Notes: generated from the letters alone by a model not told the origin. Counted from the stretch's first letter, positions 1-6,023 are shown. The stretch is 6,405 bases of DNA from an uncultured Acidimicrobiia bacterium (GCA_937949585.1 CALEDW010000276.1:1-6405), one strand, 5' to 3'. Translations and numbers: made by a program.

Positions 1-122
1 GCACCGGCGAGCTCGGCCCACAGGTCGGCCGCGGCCCGGTCGAGCCCCGGTTCGGCTCCGAGTCCCCGGGCCACGGCGGCTGCCAGCTCCCCGACGGGCT
101 GGGGTTCGGCCCGGCGGGTCAC
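1..122 (-). CDS. DUF721/DciA-like protein, N-terminal fragment (cut by window edge)
   Basis: The reading frame opens with GTG one base after the recF stop and stays open for 40 codons to the window edge, so only the N-terminus is visible. It begins VTRRAEPQPVGELAAAVARG and has a tryptophan at residue 35 (DLWAEL). In actinobacteria the gene after recF and before gyrB is usually a small DUF721 protein of the DciA family, which helps load the replicative helicase DnaB. The short N-terminal helix followed by a Trp-containing segment is compatible with that family, but 40 residues cannot prove it. The 1-nt gap to recF argues for co-transcription and coupled translation with dnaN-recF. The call rests mainly on position; another small hypothetical protein remains possible. 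Confidence 0.55.
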   Translation of the reverse strand, partial: MTRRAEPQPVGELAAAVARGLGAEPGLDRAAADLWAELAG

Positions 123-123
123 G

Positions 124-1275
124 TCACGCCGCCGGCGACAGCGAGCCGGCCCGCAGCTCAATGGTCGCCACCGGACGGATCGCGCGCGGAGGGTCGTGCG
201 TCGCCGTGATCACGGCCTGCCCGGCACCGCGCACCCGCTCGACGAGCGCCGCGCTGCGGCGTTCGTCGAGCTCGCTGAACATGTCGTCGAGCAGGAGGAC
301 CGGCTCCACCCCCAGCACCTCGGTGACGAGGCCGTGGGCGGCGAGGCGAAGTGCCAGCGCCAAGGTCCGCTGCTCACCCTGGGATCCCTGTGTTCGGGCA
401 TCGCGGCCACCGAGCTCCACCAACACGTCGTCACGGTGCGGGCCCAGGGTGGTGAGGCCACGTTCGGCCTCCAGGTCGGCCCGGGCGGCCAGTGCAGTCC
501 AGAGGGTCTCGGCGAGCTCGGCGGGGCGGGGCCCGGCCCCGGGTACCGCGTCCACCTTCCCACACCGGGCGTCCCCGCCGGTTCGGGGGTCTTCCCACGA
601 GCAGCGGTAGGCGACCTCGACGCGGTTCACCGGGTCGAGGGCTTCGACGGCCGCCCGCAGCCCGGGAAGGAGCCGGGCGACCAGTTCCCACCGGCCGGCC
701 ACGAGCTCACCGCTCAGACCTGCGAACCGCTCGGTGAGCACCTCGAGGGTGCCGACGTCGGCGCGCGACCGCAGCCCGCGGCGCAGCAGTGCGTTGCGCT
801 GCCGCAGGGTGCGGCCGAGGTCGTCGCGCACCACCCGCAGACGAGGGGTGACGACCATCAGGAGCTCGTCGAGGTACTCGCGTCGCACCTGCGGGCCACC
901 CTTGACGAGCTCGAGGTCGTCGGGGCTGAACACCGTGGCCTGCACCGGGCTCGGACTCGAGCCGCGTCGGTGCGCGGTGCCGTCGAGCAGCACGCGGGCC
1001 GAGCCCTGCGCGGGGATCTCGGCGTGCACGACCCGGGCCCGGCTCCCCGAGTGCACGCGAGCTCGGACCGTCGCGGCCGGACGACCCGTGCGGACCAGCG
1101 CCTCGTCGGGCACCCGGCGGAACGAGCGGCCGGTACCCAGCCAGTGCAGCGCCTCGAGCACGGTGGTCTTCCCCGCCCCGTTGCCGCCGACCAGCAGGGT
1201 GCAGCCCGCGCCGAACTCCAGGTCGAGGGTCGCATGGCAACGGACGTCCCGGAGGTTGAGGGAGGAGACCCACAT
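124..1275 (-). CDS. recF: DNA replication and repair protein RecF
   Basis: RecF is an SMC/ABC-type ATPase that binds gapped DNA and helps RecO and RecR load RecA at stalled forks and single-strand gaps. The 383-residue protein has the usual family length. It starts MWVSSLNLRDVRCH, like the RecF N-terminal strand. The Walker A motif GGNGAGKTT spans residues 30-38, the ABC signature SQGEQ lies near 298-302 followed by LALALRLA, Walker B is LLLDD at 327-331, the D-loop SELD is at 334-337, and the switch histidine is in THDP at 359-362. All ATPase motifs are intact. The ATG lies 2 nt after the dnaN stop, and a TGAGG just before it overlaps that stop, so translation is probably coupled to dnaN. 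The downstream DUF721-like gene starts 1 nt after its stop. No gene separates dnaN and recF, unlike Streptomyces. Confidence 0.97.
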   Translation of the reverse strand: MWVSSLNLRDVRCHATLDLEFGAGCTLLVGGNGAGKTTVLEALHWLGTGRSFRRVPDEALVRTGRPAATVRARVHSGSRARVVHAEIPAQGSARVLLDGTAHRRGSSPSPVQATVFSPDDLELVKGGPQVRREYLDELLMVVTPRLRVVRDDLGRTLRQRNALLRRGLRSRADVGTLEVLTERFAGLSGELVAGRWELVARLLPGLRAAVEALDPVNRVEVAYRCSWEDPRTGGDARCGKVDAVPGAGPRPAELAETLWTALAARADLEAERGLTTLGPHRDDVLVELGGRDARTQGSQGEQRTLALALRLAAHGLVTEVLGVEPVLLLDDMFSELDERRSAALVERVRGAGQAVITATHDPPRAIRPVATIELRAGSLSPAA

Positions 1276-1277
1276 CC

Positions 1278-2393
1278 TCAGGTGACACGCACCGGCATGA
1301 GGATGTACCGGAAGTCGGTGCCGTCGGTCCCACGGATCAGCGCCGGCTTCAGCACAACGTTCGCCTGCGCGTCGTTGTCCACCAACTCGATCACCACCTC
1401 GTCACCACCGATCGCCAGCACACCGTCGAGAAGGAACTGCGGGTTGAACGCGACGTGCACGTCGTTCCCCTCGTACTTGGCGTCGAGGACCTCGCTGGCC
1501 TCGGCCCGGTCCTGCGACCGGGCCGCGATCTCCACGCCGGTCGTGCTGATCGAAAACCGAACCGGTGTCGTGTCCCGCTCGCCGATGGTTTGCATCAGAC
1601 GAATCGCCTCTTCCAGGACACCTTTGGCGACCGTGAGGCGGTTCGGGTACCCGGCCGGGATGAGCTGCTCGTAGTTCGGGAACTCACCCTCGATACGGCG
1701 GGCCCGCACCCAACGGGTGGCGTCGTTGAACTGCACGTCCCGTTCGCCGACCACGACCTGCAGCCGTCCCGCGTCGAAGGTCCGTTGCACCTCCCCGAGC
1801 TCACGAGCACCCACGAGCACCTGTCCGCCCGCCCCGGTGAGGCTCAGCCCCGCGACGTCGCGCACCGCCAACCGGTACGAGTCGGTGGCGACGAGGCGAA
1901 GGCCCCCGGCGGTGGAAGCGAACAACACGCCGGTGAGGATCGGGCGCGCGTCGTCGCGCGACGCTGCCGGGATCACCTGCCGCAGCGCCTCGAGGAACGG
2001 GCCGGCCTCGATCTCGGTCCGGGAACCCTCGGCCTCCACGAACCGCGGGAACTCGTCCGCCGGCAGGACCCGCACCACCACCCGCGCCGAGCCGCCGGTG
2101 ACACAGGCGTCCTCGCCCTCGATCTCCACGGTCACGGTCCCTGCCCGCAGGCGGTTGACCACCCCCTCGAACAGCCGGGCCGGGACGACGACCCGACCCC
2201 GATCGCCCACCTCGGCCGGGATCCGCACCCGGATCGCCAGATCCAGGTCCGAGCCCTGCAGCTCGACGCACCCCTCGGCAGCCTGGATCTCGATTCCCGC
2301 CAGCACGGGATGCGCACCCGGGCGCGTCGCCACCGCCCGACCCGCAAGGCCCACCGCTTCCGTGAGCGCATCTCGCTCACACCGGAACTTCAC
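1278..2393 (-). CDS. dnaN: DNA polymerase III beta subunit (sliding clamp)
   Basis: DnaN forms the dimeric ring that tethers DNA polymerase III, and other clamp-binding proteins, to DNA. The 371-residue protein fits the family's three tandem clamp domains (roughly 1-120, 125-245 and 250-371). The N-terminus MKFRCERDALTEAVGLAGRA is the usual clamp opening. Also recognisable are SDLDLAIRVRI near residue 48, RPILTGVLF, ATDSYRLAVRD, GEFPNYEQLIP and the C-terminal YILMPVRVT, whose MPVR is the conserved end of the ligand-binding pocket. The start is a GTG at 2391-2393, supported by a perfect AGGAGGT ribosome binding site 5 nt upstream. Upstream is the 200-nt putative origin; recF follows after 2 nt. 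Nothing looks broken or unusual. Confidence 0.98.
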   Translation of the reverse strand: MKFRCERDALTEAVGLAGRAVATRPGAHPVLAGIEIQAAEGCVELQGSDLDLAIRVRIPAEVGDRGRVVVPARLFEGVVNRLRAGTVTVEIEGEDACVTGGSARVVVRVLPADEFPRFVEAEGSRTEIEAGPFLEALRQVIPAASRDDARPILTGVLFASTAGGLRLVATDSYRLAVRDVAGLSLTGAGGQVLVGARELGEVQRTFDAGRLQVVVGERDVQFNDATRWVRARRIEGEFPNYEQLIPAGYPNRLTVAKGVLEEAIRLMQTIGERDTTPVRFSISTTGVEIAARSQDRAEASEVLDAKYEGNDVHVAFNPQFLLDGVLAIGGDEVVIELVDNDAQANVVLKPALIRGTDGTDFRYILMPVRVT

Positions 2394-2398
2394 AATGC

Positions 2399-2405
2399 AC
2401 CTCCT
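2399..2405 (-). promoter_or_regulatory. Ribosome binding site of dnaN
   Basis: The minus strand reads AGGAGGT, a full match to the anti-Shine-Dalgarno core, 5 nt before the GTG at 2393. It fixes the dnaN start even though the codon is not ATG. Another GTG at 2400-2398 is in a different frame. Confidence 0.85.
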
Positions 2406-2489
2406 CGTACGGAGAGCAAACTCCGTCGGGGTAGTAGGACCTGGGGAATGTGGAAAGAAACGGGAATCTCCAGGTGGGACGGTACATCG

Positions 2490-2498
2490 TCATCCACA
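2490..2498 (+). promoter_or_regulatory. DnaA-box-like site in oriC
   Basis: TCATCCACA matches the TTATCCACA consensus at 8 of 9 positions. It lies in the dnaA-dnaN gap in the same orientation as the weaker site at 2510-2518, 20 nt further on. Confidence 0.6.
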
Positions 2499-2594
2499 GG
2501 AGGAACCGGTGCTCCACACACGGGTGTCCCGGCCGGAACGTGGGGGTGAAGATTCCCACCTCGCGCGCCCGGATATCCCCACGTCTCCACAAGG

Positions 2595-2603
2595 TTATCC
2601 ACC
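2595..2603 (+). promoter_or_regulatory. DnaA-box-like site overlapping the dnaA stop codon
   Basis: TTATCCACC matches the DnaA box at 8 of 9 positions. Its first three bases are the complement of the dnaA TAA stop, so site and stop codon share sequence. A second, weaker site (GTCTCCACA, 2583-2591) precedes it in the same orientation 12 nt away, as expected for a pair of cooperating boxes. Confidence 0.6.
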
Positions 2604-3974
2604 CTGGCCGAGCCGGATGCGGCTCATCAGCTCGTTCACCTGGTCGAACACGCTCTGGCGCTCGGTCATGAGGCCCTTGATCTTCTCGACCGCGTGGATG
2701 ACCGTGGTGTGGTCGCGACCGCCGAACTGCTCGGCGATCCGGGGATAGCTGAAGTCGGTGAGCTCCCGGAAGACGTACATCCCAATCTGGCGCGCGGTGA
2801 CGAGAGGACGGCGGCGACTCTTCCCGCAGAGGTCGTCGACCGTGAACCCGAACATCTTCGCCGTTTCCTCGAGGATGACCGACGGGGTCACGACCCGCGA
2901 GCGCGGGGCGGGAAGGAGGTCGGCGAGGACCTGGCGGGCGACCTCCTCGGTCAGCCGGACGCCGTGCAGGGACGAGTACGCAGCCACCCGGATGAGCGCG
3001 CCTTCGAGCTCGCGCACGTTGTCGACGATGTTGCCGGCGATGAAGCTGAGCACCTCGGGCGGGACGCCGGTGATCTGCTCGGCGTCGGCCTTCATCCGCA
3101 GGATCGCCAGGCGGGTCTCGAACTCCGGGGGTTGCACGTCGGTGATGAGACCCCACTCGAACCGCGTCCGGAGTCGATCCTCGAGGTGCTGAATCTGCTT
3201 CGGCGGCCGGTCGGACGAGAGGACGATCTGGTTGCCGGCCCCGTGCAGCGAGTTGAAGGTGTGGAAGAACTCCTCCTGGAGCTGCTTCGCGCGTTCGAGG
3301 AACTGGATGTCGTCGACCAGCAGGACGTCGACCTCCTCGCGGTAGCGACGCCGGAAGGCGTTGCCGGTGTTGGTGCGGATCGCGTCGACGAACTCGTTCA
3401 TCAACGTCTCGGTGGACACGTAGCGCACCCGTGTCATGCGGTGGACGTCGCGCAGGTAGTTCCCGATGGCATGGAGGAGGTGGGTCTTGCCCAGGCCGGC
3501 GGGCCCGTAGATGAACAAGGGGTTGTAGGACCGGGCCGGGTACTCCGCCACGGAGAGCGCGGCCGCGTGAGCGAAGCGGTTGGACGCGCCGATCACGAAG
3601 CGGTCGAAGGTGTAGCGGGGGTTGAGGACCGTCCACGGCGCCTGGGTGTCCTCCGCCCGCGCCACGGCGGGGGGCGGGGACGGCGGGGGCGAGGGGGCCA
3701 CTTCGGTCTCGGTGGCGGGCTCCACGATGAGTTCCACCAGGACCGGCGTGCCCGTCCGGTCGCGCAGCAGGTCGGTGATCAGCCCGAGGTAGCTCGAACG
3801 GATCCGCTCGGCCACCACCGGGTTCGGTGTGGCGAGGACCAGGGTCCCGGCCGGTGACGGCGCAGGGCGAACCTGGCGGAACCAGGTGGCCCACACGGCG
3901 TCCGTCAGTTGATCCTCCAGCCCGGCGCGGGCGGTTTCCCACAGTTCGTCGGCGGTCATCCCCAGAGCAGGCAT
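2595..3974 (-). CDS. dnaA: Chromosomal replication initiator protein DnaA
   Basis: DnaA is the AAA+ ATPase that binds DnaA boxes at oriC, melts the origin and recruits the DnaB helicase. From the ATG at 3974 the protein has 459 residues. Domain I spans about 1-85 ([21 protein letters not shown]). A short proline-rich domain II ([10 protein letters not shown], about 95-104) follows. The AAA+ core has Walker A GPAGLGKT at 157-164, Walker B LLVDDIQF at 218-225, sensor 1 LSSDRP near 252-257, the arginine-finger region [13 protein letters not shown] at 264-276 and sensor 2 [12 protein letters not shown] at 319-330. Domain IV carries the DNA-binding signature [15 protein letters not shown] at 418-432. 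The start is uncertain: GTG at 3995, GTG at 3983 (GGAAGG 4 nt upstream), ATG at 3974 and ATG at 3959 are all in frame, none with a strong ribosome binding site. The longer upstream extension of the frame is GC-rich leader and is not taken as coding. DnaA-like sites cover the start region, suggesting autoregulation. Confidence 0.96.
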   Translation of the reverse strand: MPALGMTADELWETARAGLEDQLTDAVWATWFRQVRPAPSPAGTLVLATPNPVVAERIRSSYLGLITDLLRDRTGTPVLVELIVEPATETEVAPSPPPSPPPAVARAEDTQAPWTVLNPRYTFDRFVIGASNRFAHAAALSVAEYPARSYNPLFIYGPAGLGKTHLLHAIGNYLRDVHRMTRVRYVSTETLMNEFVDAIRTNTGNAFRRRYREEVDVLLVDDIQFLERAKQLQEEFFHTFNSLHGAGNQIVLSSDRPPKQIQHLEDRLRTRFEWGLITDVQPPEFETRLAILRMKADAEQITGVPPEVLSFIAGNIVDNVRELEGALIRVAAYSSLHGVRLTEEVARQVLADLLPAPRSRVVTPSVILEETAKMFGFTVDDLCGKSRRRPLVTARQIGMYVFRELTDFSYPRIAEQFGGRDHTTVIHAVEKIKGLMTERQSVFDQVNELMSRIRLGQGG

Positions 3975-3975
3975 C

Positions 3976-4007
3976 TCTTCCACAGCACCTTCCACAGGTG
4001 TGGAGAA
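3976..4007. promoter_or_regulatory. DnaA-box-like cluster over the dnaA start (probable autoregulatory site)
   Basis: Three nonamers share the CCACA core. TCTTCCACA at 3976-3984 (plus, 7/9) and CCTTCCACA at 3988-3996 (plus, 6/9) precede TTCTCCACA on the minus strand at 4007-3999 (8/9). The last two form an inverted pair with arms TTCCACA and TGTGGA separated by two bases. The cluster lies between the putative dnaA promoter and the dnaA start codons, where DnaA binding could repress its own gene. That role is inferred from location and from DnaA autoregulation in other bacteria. Confidence 0.5.
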
Positions 4008-4136
4008 CGGCGTCCCTCGGTGGGCCGGGGGCGGTCCGCCCCGGACGATCCCGGGGACGGCCGGGGGTCGATCCGAGTGCGGGTGACCGCCGGCGGGGGA
4101 AGTCACCGGCCGGTCCCGTGCCGGTGCGGGGCGAGG

Positions 4137-4165
4137 ACGATACCAGAGGCGATCCGGGACGCCAA
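4137..4165 (-). promoter_or_regulatory. Candidate dnaA promoter
   Basis: The minus strand reads TTGGCG (4165-4160), a 17-nt spacer, then TATCGT (4142-4137). Each hexamer matches the primary-sigma consensus at 4 of 6 positions with ideal spacing. TG precedes the -10 hexamer by one base, an extended -10 feature. It would give dnaA a leader of roughly 150 nt that crosses the DnaA-box-like cluster. There is no experimental start site. Confidence 0.5.
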
Positions 4166-4182
4166 GGGGTGCCGTGCCGAGG

Positions 4183-4203
4183 GCGGCGGCCGCCGCGGCC
4201 GCC
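4183..4203. repeat. GC-rich palindrome between the divergent promoters
   Basis: GCGGCGGCCGCCGC at 4183-4196 is a perfect 14-bp palindrome. Overlapping it, GGCGGCC (4185-4191) and GGCCGCC (4197-4203) form a 7-bp stem with a 5-nt loop. It sits between the -35 candidates of the dnaA and rpmH promoters. No T-run follows, so it is not a typical terminator. It could be a protein-binding site or only a by-product of GC-rich composition. Confidence 0.4.
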
Positions 4204-4226
4204 GGGCAGCGGTGGCGGACCCGACG

Positions 4227-4256
4227 TTGCGGGGCGGCCGTCGTTGCTCCTAGACT
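4227..4256 (+). promoter_or_regulatory. Candidate rpmH operon promoter
   Basis: TTGCGG (4227-4232) and TAGACT (4251-4256) are separated by 18 nt; TAGACT matches the -10 consensus at 4 of 6 positions. Transcription would start near 4263 and leave a leader of about 110 nt before rpmH. It is the only plausible sigma-70-type pair I found upstream of the rpmH-rnpA-yidD-yidC-jag genes. Confidence 0.5.
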
Positions 4257-4360
4257 CCGCAGTTCGCACGACGGCGCTCGGCGCCGAACCTCGGAGCCCG
4301 CAGGCGGTCCCGGAGCGATCCCCGCCTCGCCGTCTCGGGCCGCGCCCCGCCCGCCGGCGC

Positions 4361-4365
4361 AGGAG
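4361..4365 (+). promoter_or_regulatory. Ribosome binding site of rpmH
   Basis: AGGAG lies 7 nt before the GTG at 4373 and supports that start. Confidence 0.75.
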
Positions 4366-4372
4366 ACCAGCA

Positions 4373-4507
4373 GTGAAACGCACGTTCCAGCCCAACAACC
4401 GGAAACGTCACAAGAAGCACGGCTTCCGGGCGCGTATGCGCACTCGTGGGGGTCGGGCCATCCTTGCCGCGCGGCGTCGCCGGGGCCGCACCCGGCTCGC
4501 AGCCTGA
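4373..4507 (+). CDS. rpmH: 50S ribosomal protein L34
   Basis: L34 is a very small basic protein of the large ribosomal subunit. The 44-residue product starts [20 protein letters not shown] and continues [20 protein letters not shown], matching L34 along its whole length (usual size 44-47). The start is GTG with AGGAG 7 nt upstream. It is too short to stand out by length and is identified by sequence. It is the first gene of the rightward operon. Its TGA stop overlaps the first in-frame initiation-like codon of rnpA (CTGA), and the rnpA frame stays open through the whole of rpmH. Confidence 0.97.
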   Translation: MKRTFQPNNRKRHKKHGFRARMRTRGGRAILAARRRRGRTRLAA

Positions 4508-4845
4508 TCGGCCGGGTCCGTGGCCGGGACCGGTTCGCCGCGGTCATGGCCGCGCCGCTCCGGCGGCGCGGGCCCCTGTGGGTGCGTGCGGCGCGGTCGA
4601 CGGCGGGCACGGGCGTCTCGGGTTCTGGTGTGGAGGTCGCCTTCGCAGTGCCACGGCGGGTGGGCACGGCGGTGACGCGCAACCGGATCCGGCGTCGGCT
4701 GCGGGCTGCCCTGGTCGAGCTGGGCCCGGAGGTGCCGTCCGGCAGCTACCTCATCGGCGCCGACCGGGGCGCCGCGGACATGAGCTTCCCGGCGCTGTGT
4801 GCCACAATGCGCGACCTCCTCATCACCCAGGGTGATCAAGGATGA
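4504..4845 (+). CDS. rnpA: Ribonuclease P protein component
   Basis: RnpA is the basic protein subunit that binds RNase P RNA and aids removal of tRNA 5' leaders. The signature [17 protein letters not shown] is clear at residues 51-67 when the protein is read from the CTG at 4504, and the length of 113 residues is normal. The start is a problem. The family N-terminus, here [13 protein letters not shown], precedes the only nearby canonical start, ATG 4546, which would give 100 residues and lose the conserved basic and Phe-containing first strand. The only other in-frame ATG/GTG/TTG upstream is GTG 4174, inside the promoter region. CTG 4504 overlaps the rpmH TGA in the manner of a coupled ATGA junction, so I chose it. 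The 3' end overlaps yidD by 4 nt. Product certain, start uncertain. Confidence 0.92.
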   Translation: MIGRVRGRDRFAAVMAAPLRRRGPLWVRAARSTAGTGVSGSGVEVAFAVPRRVGTAVTRNRIRRRLRAALVELGPEVPSGSYLIGADRGAADMSFPALCATMRDLLITQGDQG

Positions 4846-5105
4846 GCGTGGCGAAACCGGGTCCGGTCGCGCGGTGGGTGATGCTGGTGATCCGTGGCTA
4901 CCAGCACGCCTTCGCCTGGGCGCCGCCGCGGTGCCGGTTCTGGCCGACGTGCTCGGAGTACACACGGCAGGCGGTCCTGGTACACGGCACGTTGCGGGGC
5001 CTGTGGCTCGGCGTGAGGCGCATCGGTCGCTGCCACCCGTGGAACCCGGGTGGCGTGGATCCGGTCCCGGCCGCGGGATCCCGAATGCGGGCCGGCGGGG
5101 TGTGA
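4842..5105 (+). CDS. yidD: Membrane protein insertion efficiency factor YidD
   Basis: YidD is a small membrane-associated protein, encoded between rnpA and yidC in many bacteria, that improves insertion of membrane proteins by YidC. The 87-residue product carries the family motif nearly unbroken: the [10 protein letters not shown] segment near residues 31-40, a hydrophobic stretch [14 protein letters not shown], then [14 protein letters not shown] near 63-76 with three conserved cysteines in all. The N-terminal [12 protein letters not shown] is the usual amphipathic helix. The ATG overlaps the rnpA stop (ATGA), indicating coupling. A GTG at 4848 is also in frame and better spaced from the AAGGA at 4838-4842, so the protein may begin two codons later. 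The Gly/Arg-rich tail is not conserved. Confidence 0.95.
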   Translation: MSVAKPGPVARWVMLVIRGYQHAFAWAPPRCRFWPTCSEYTRQAVLVHGTLRGLWLGVRRIGRCHPWNPGGVDPVPAAGSRMRAGGV

Positions 5106-5108
5106 CGG

Positions 5109-6023
5109 GTGGGTGACCTCTTCCGCTCGATCCAGGACGGGATGGGCTGGCTCCTCGCGCTGTTCTACAGCGTCGTTCCCAACGCCGGGCTGGCGATCGT
5201 CATGCTCACCGTGATCGTGAGGCTGGCGCTCTTCCCGCTCACCGCGAAGCAGGCGAAGTCGATGATCGCCATGCAGCGGGCGCAACCAGAGATCAAGCGA
5301 CTCCAGGCGAAGTACAAGCACGACCGTCAGCAGCTCAACGAAGAGCTGATGAAGTTCTACCGGGAGCACAAAATCAACCCGTTGGGCGGCTGTCTGCCCC
5401 TGGTGGCGCAGATGCCCGTGTTCATCGCGCTCTATCAAACACTCCGTCACATTGAGGACCATCTGCCGAGGACGGGTCGCCTCGGGGAGTTCTACCGGAC
5501 GGCGTGCGCAGGGGAGCTCGAGGAGTGCGCAAAGCCGGTGCTCAAGTTCTTCGGGATGAACCTCGCGCGCTCCGCGAGCTCGGTCGGCGGAGGGTTCATC
5601 GAGGCACTCCCCTACTTCTTCCTCGTCGGTTTGGTGGTCGGCTCGGCATTCCTCCAGCAGTGGCAGACGATGCGCTACCAGACCGCGCCGAATCCGCAGA
5701 TGCAGGTGATCGCGCGCATCATGCCGGTGTTCTTCGGCCTCATCTCCATCAGCATCCCGGCGGGGGTCGTGCTCTACTTCTTCACCAGCAACCTCTGGCA
5801 GATGGGCCAGCAGGAGCTGGTGTACCGTGCTTATGGTGCCCCGGGGGCGCCGCCGCCGAAGTCGGCCGAGAAAGCGGTCCCGCCCCCGGAAGCCGGACCT
5901 CGGGTCACGCCGAAGCCAGGCGCCGACGGCGCCACCGGGGCCCGTGGGGGCGACGGCGCACCCGGCCGACCGAAGCCGGGGAGCGCCTCGAGACGCCGGA
6001 CGAACCGGAAGCGGAAGCGGTAG
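5109..6023 (+). CDS. yidC: Membrane protein insertase YidC/Oxa1 family
   Basis: YidC inserts and folds membrane proteins in the cytoplasmic membrane, alone or with SecYEG. The 304-residue form lacks the large periplasmic domain of Gram-negative YidC, as in actinobacteria. Hydrophobic segments lie at about 14-43, 90-113, 164-184 and 205-229. The groove arginine is R38 in TVIVRLALFPL. A charged cytoplasmic hairpin at 45-88 (AKQAKSMIAMQRAQPEIKRL onward) leads to NPLGGCLPLVAQMPVFIALY. The extracytoplasmic loop has two cysteines, C133 and C140. The tail after 245 is Pro/Gly-rich with a Gly-X-Y stretch at 271-288 and ends in a very basic SRRRTNRKRKR, a feature associated with ribosome contact in some homologues. 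The start is GTG 5109, 3 nt after yidD, with no strong ribosome binding site, so coupling is likely. jag follows with no gap. Confidence 0.96.
   Translation: MGDLFRSIQDGMGWLLALFYSVVPNAGLAIVMLTVIVRLALFPLTAKQAKSMIAMQRAQPEIKRLQAKYKHDRQQLNEELMKFYREHKINPLGGCLPLVAQMPVFIALYQTLRHIEDHLPRTGRLGEFYRTACAGELEECAKPVLKFFGMNLARSASSVGGGFIEALPYFFLVGLVVGSAFLQQWQTMRYQTAPNPQMQVIARIMPVFFGLISISIPAGVVLYFFTSNLWQMGQQELVYRAYGAPGAPPPKSAEKAVPPPEAGPRVTPKPGADGATGARGGDGAPGRPKPGSASRRRTNRKRKR

Larger units (their letters stand above)
2394..2594. other. oriC: Putative chromosomal replication origin (oriC), dnaA-dnaN intergenic region
   Basis: In actinobacteria the origin normally lies between dnaA and dnaN. This 200-nt gap contains several nonamers resembling the DnaA box TTATCCACA. 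On the plus strand: TCATCCACA at 2490-2498 (8/9), TGCTCCACA at 2510-2518 (7/9), GTCTCCACA at 2583-2591 (7/9), and TTATCCACC at 2595-2603 (8/9), which runs into the dnaA stop. On the minus strand: CTTTCCACA at 2457-2449 (7/9). The stretch about 2431-2470 is roughly half A/T by hand count, clearly richer than its surroundings, and is the best candidate for the unwinding element. A TAGTAG at 2432-2437 resembles DnaA-trio triplets, but with only two triplets this is weak. The region is short compared with the long Streptomyces origin. No protein gene is apparent; it must also carry the dnaN promoter if dnaN is not only read through from dnaA. Confidence 0.75.
3975..4372. other. Divergent dnaA-rpmH control region, no protein gene seen
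   Basis: About 400 nt separate the chosen dnaA start from rpmH. Frames here are open only because stop codons are rare in such GC-rich DNA, and their translations are low-complexity. The region holds DnaA-box-like repeats near 3976-4007, a minus-strand promoter candidate (4137-4165), a GC-rich palindrome (4183-4203) and a plus-strand promoter candidate (4227-4256). It also has small inverted repeats in the dnaA leader: CCCCGG/CCGGGG arms at 4039-4044 and 4051-4056, and GGTGAC/GTCACC arms at 4082-4087 and 4102-4107. No tRNA or obvious riboswitch was recognised. Confidence 0.7.

Noticed and set aside
196..1674. Long plus-strand open frame opposite recF and dnaN (492 codons)
   Set aside because: It is antisense to two fully conserved genes and has no recognisable domain. 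Long antisense frames are expected where third positions are mostly G/C.
1455..2549. Plus-strand open frame opposite dnaN and across the oriC gap
   Set aside because: Antisense shadow of dnaN, with low-complexity His/Arg/Pro-rich translation and no family resemblance.
2694..3857. Plus-strand open frame of 387 codons opposite dnaA
   Set aside because: It lies entirely opposite the conserved dnaA coding sequence; its composition is the complement of DnaA codons, with no start signal or domain.
3935..3943. TTTCCCACA as a DnaA box
   Set aside because: Two mismatches, including one in the core, and it lies inside dnaA coding sequence, so it is too weak to call alone.
4039..4056. Hairpin CCCCGG/CCGGGG as a terminator
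   Set aside because: No T-run on either strand follows it, and it lies in the dnaA leader rather than after a gene. It is probably a composition effect or a leader structure.
3975..4682. N-terminal extension of DnaA by over 200 residues upstream of its start
   Set aside because: The frame is open on the minus strand, but the translation is compositional noise crossing the promoter region, rpmH and part of rnpA. DnaA domain I begins right after 3974.
4408..4965. Minus-strand open frame opposite rpmH, rnpA and yidD
   Set aside because: Antisense to three conserved, overlapping genes and composed of Arg/Pro/Ala-rich sequence.
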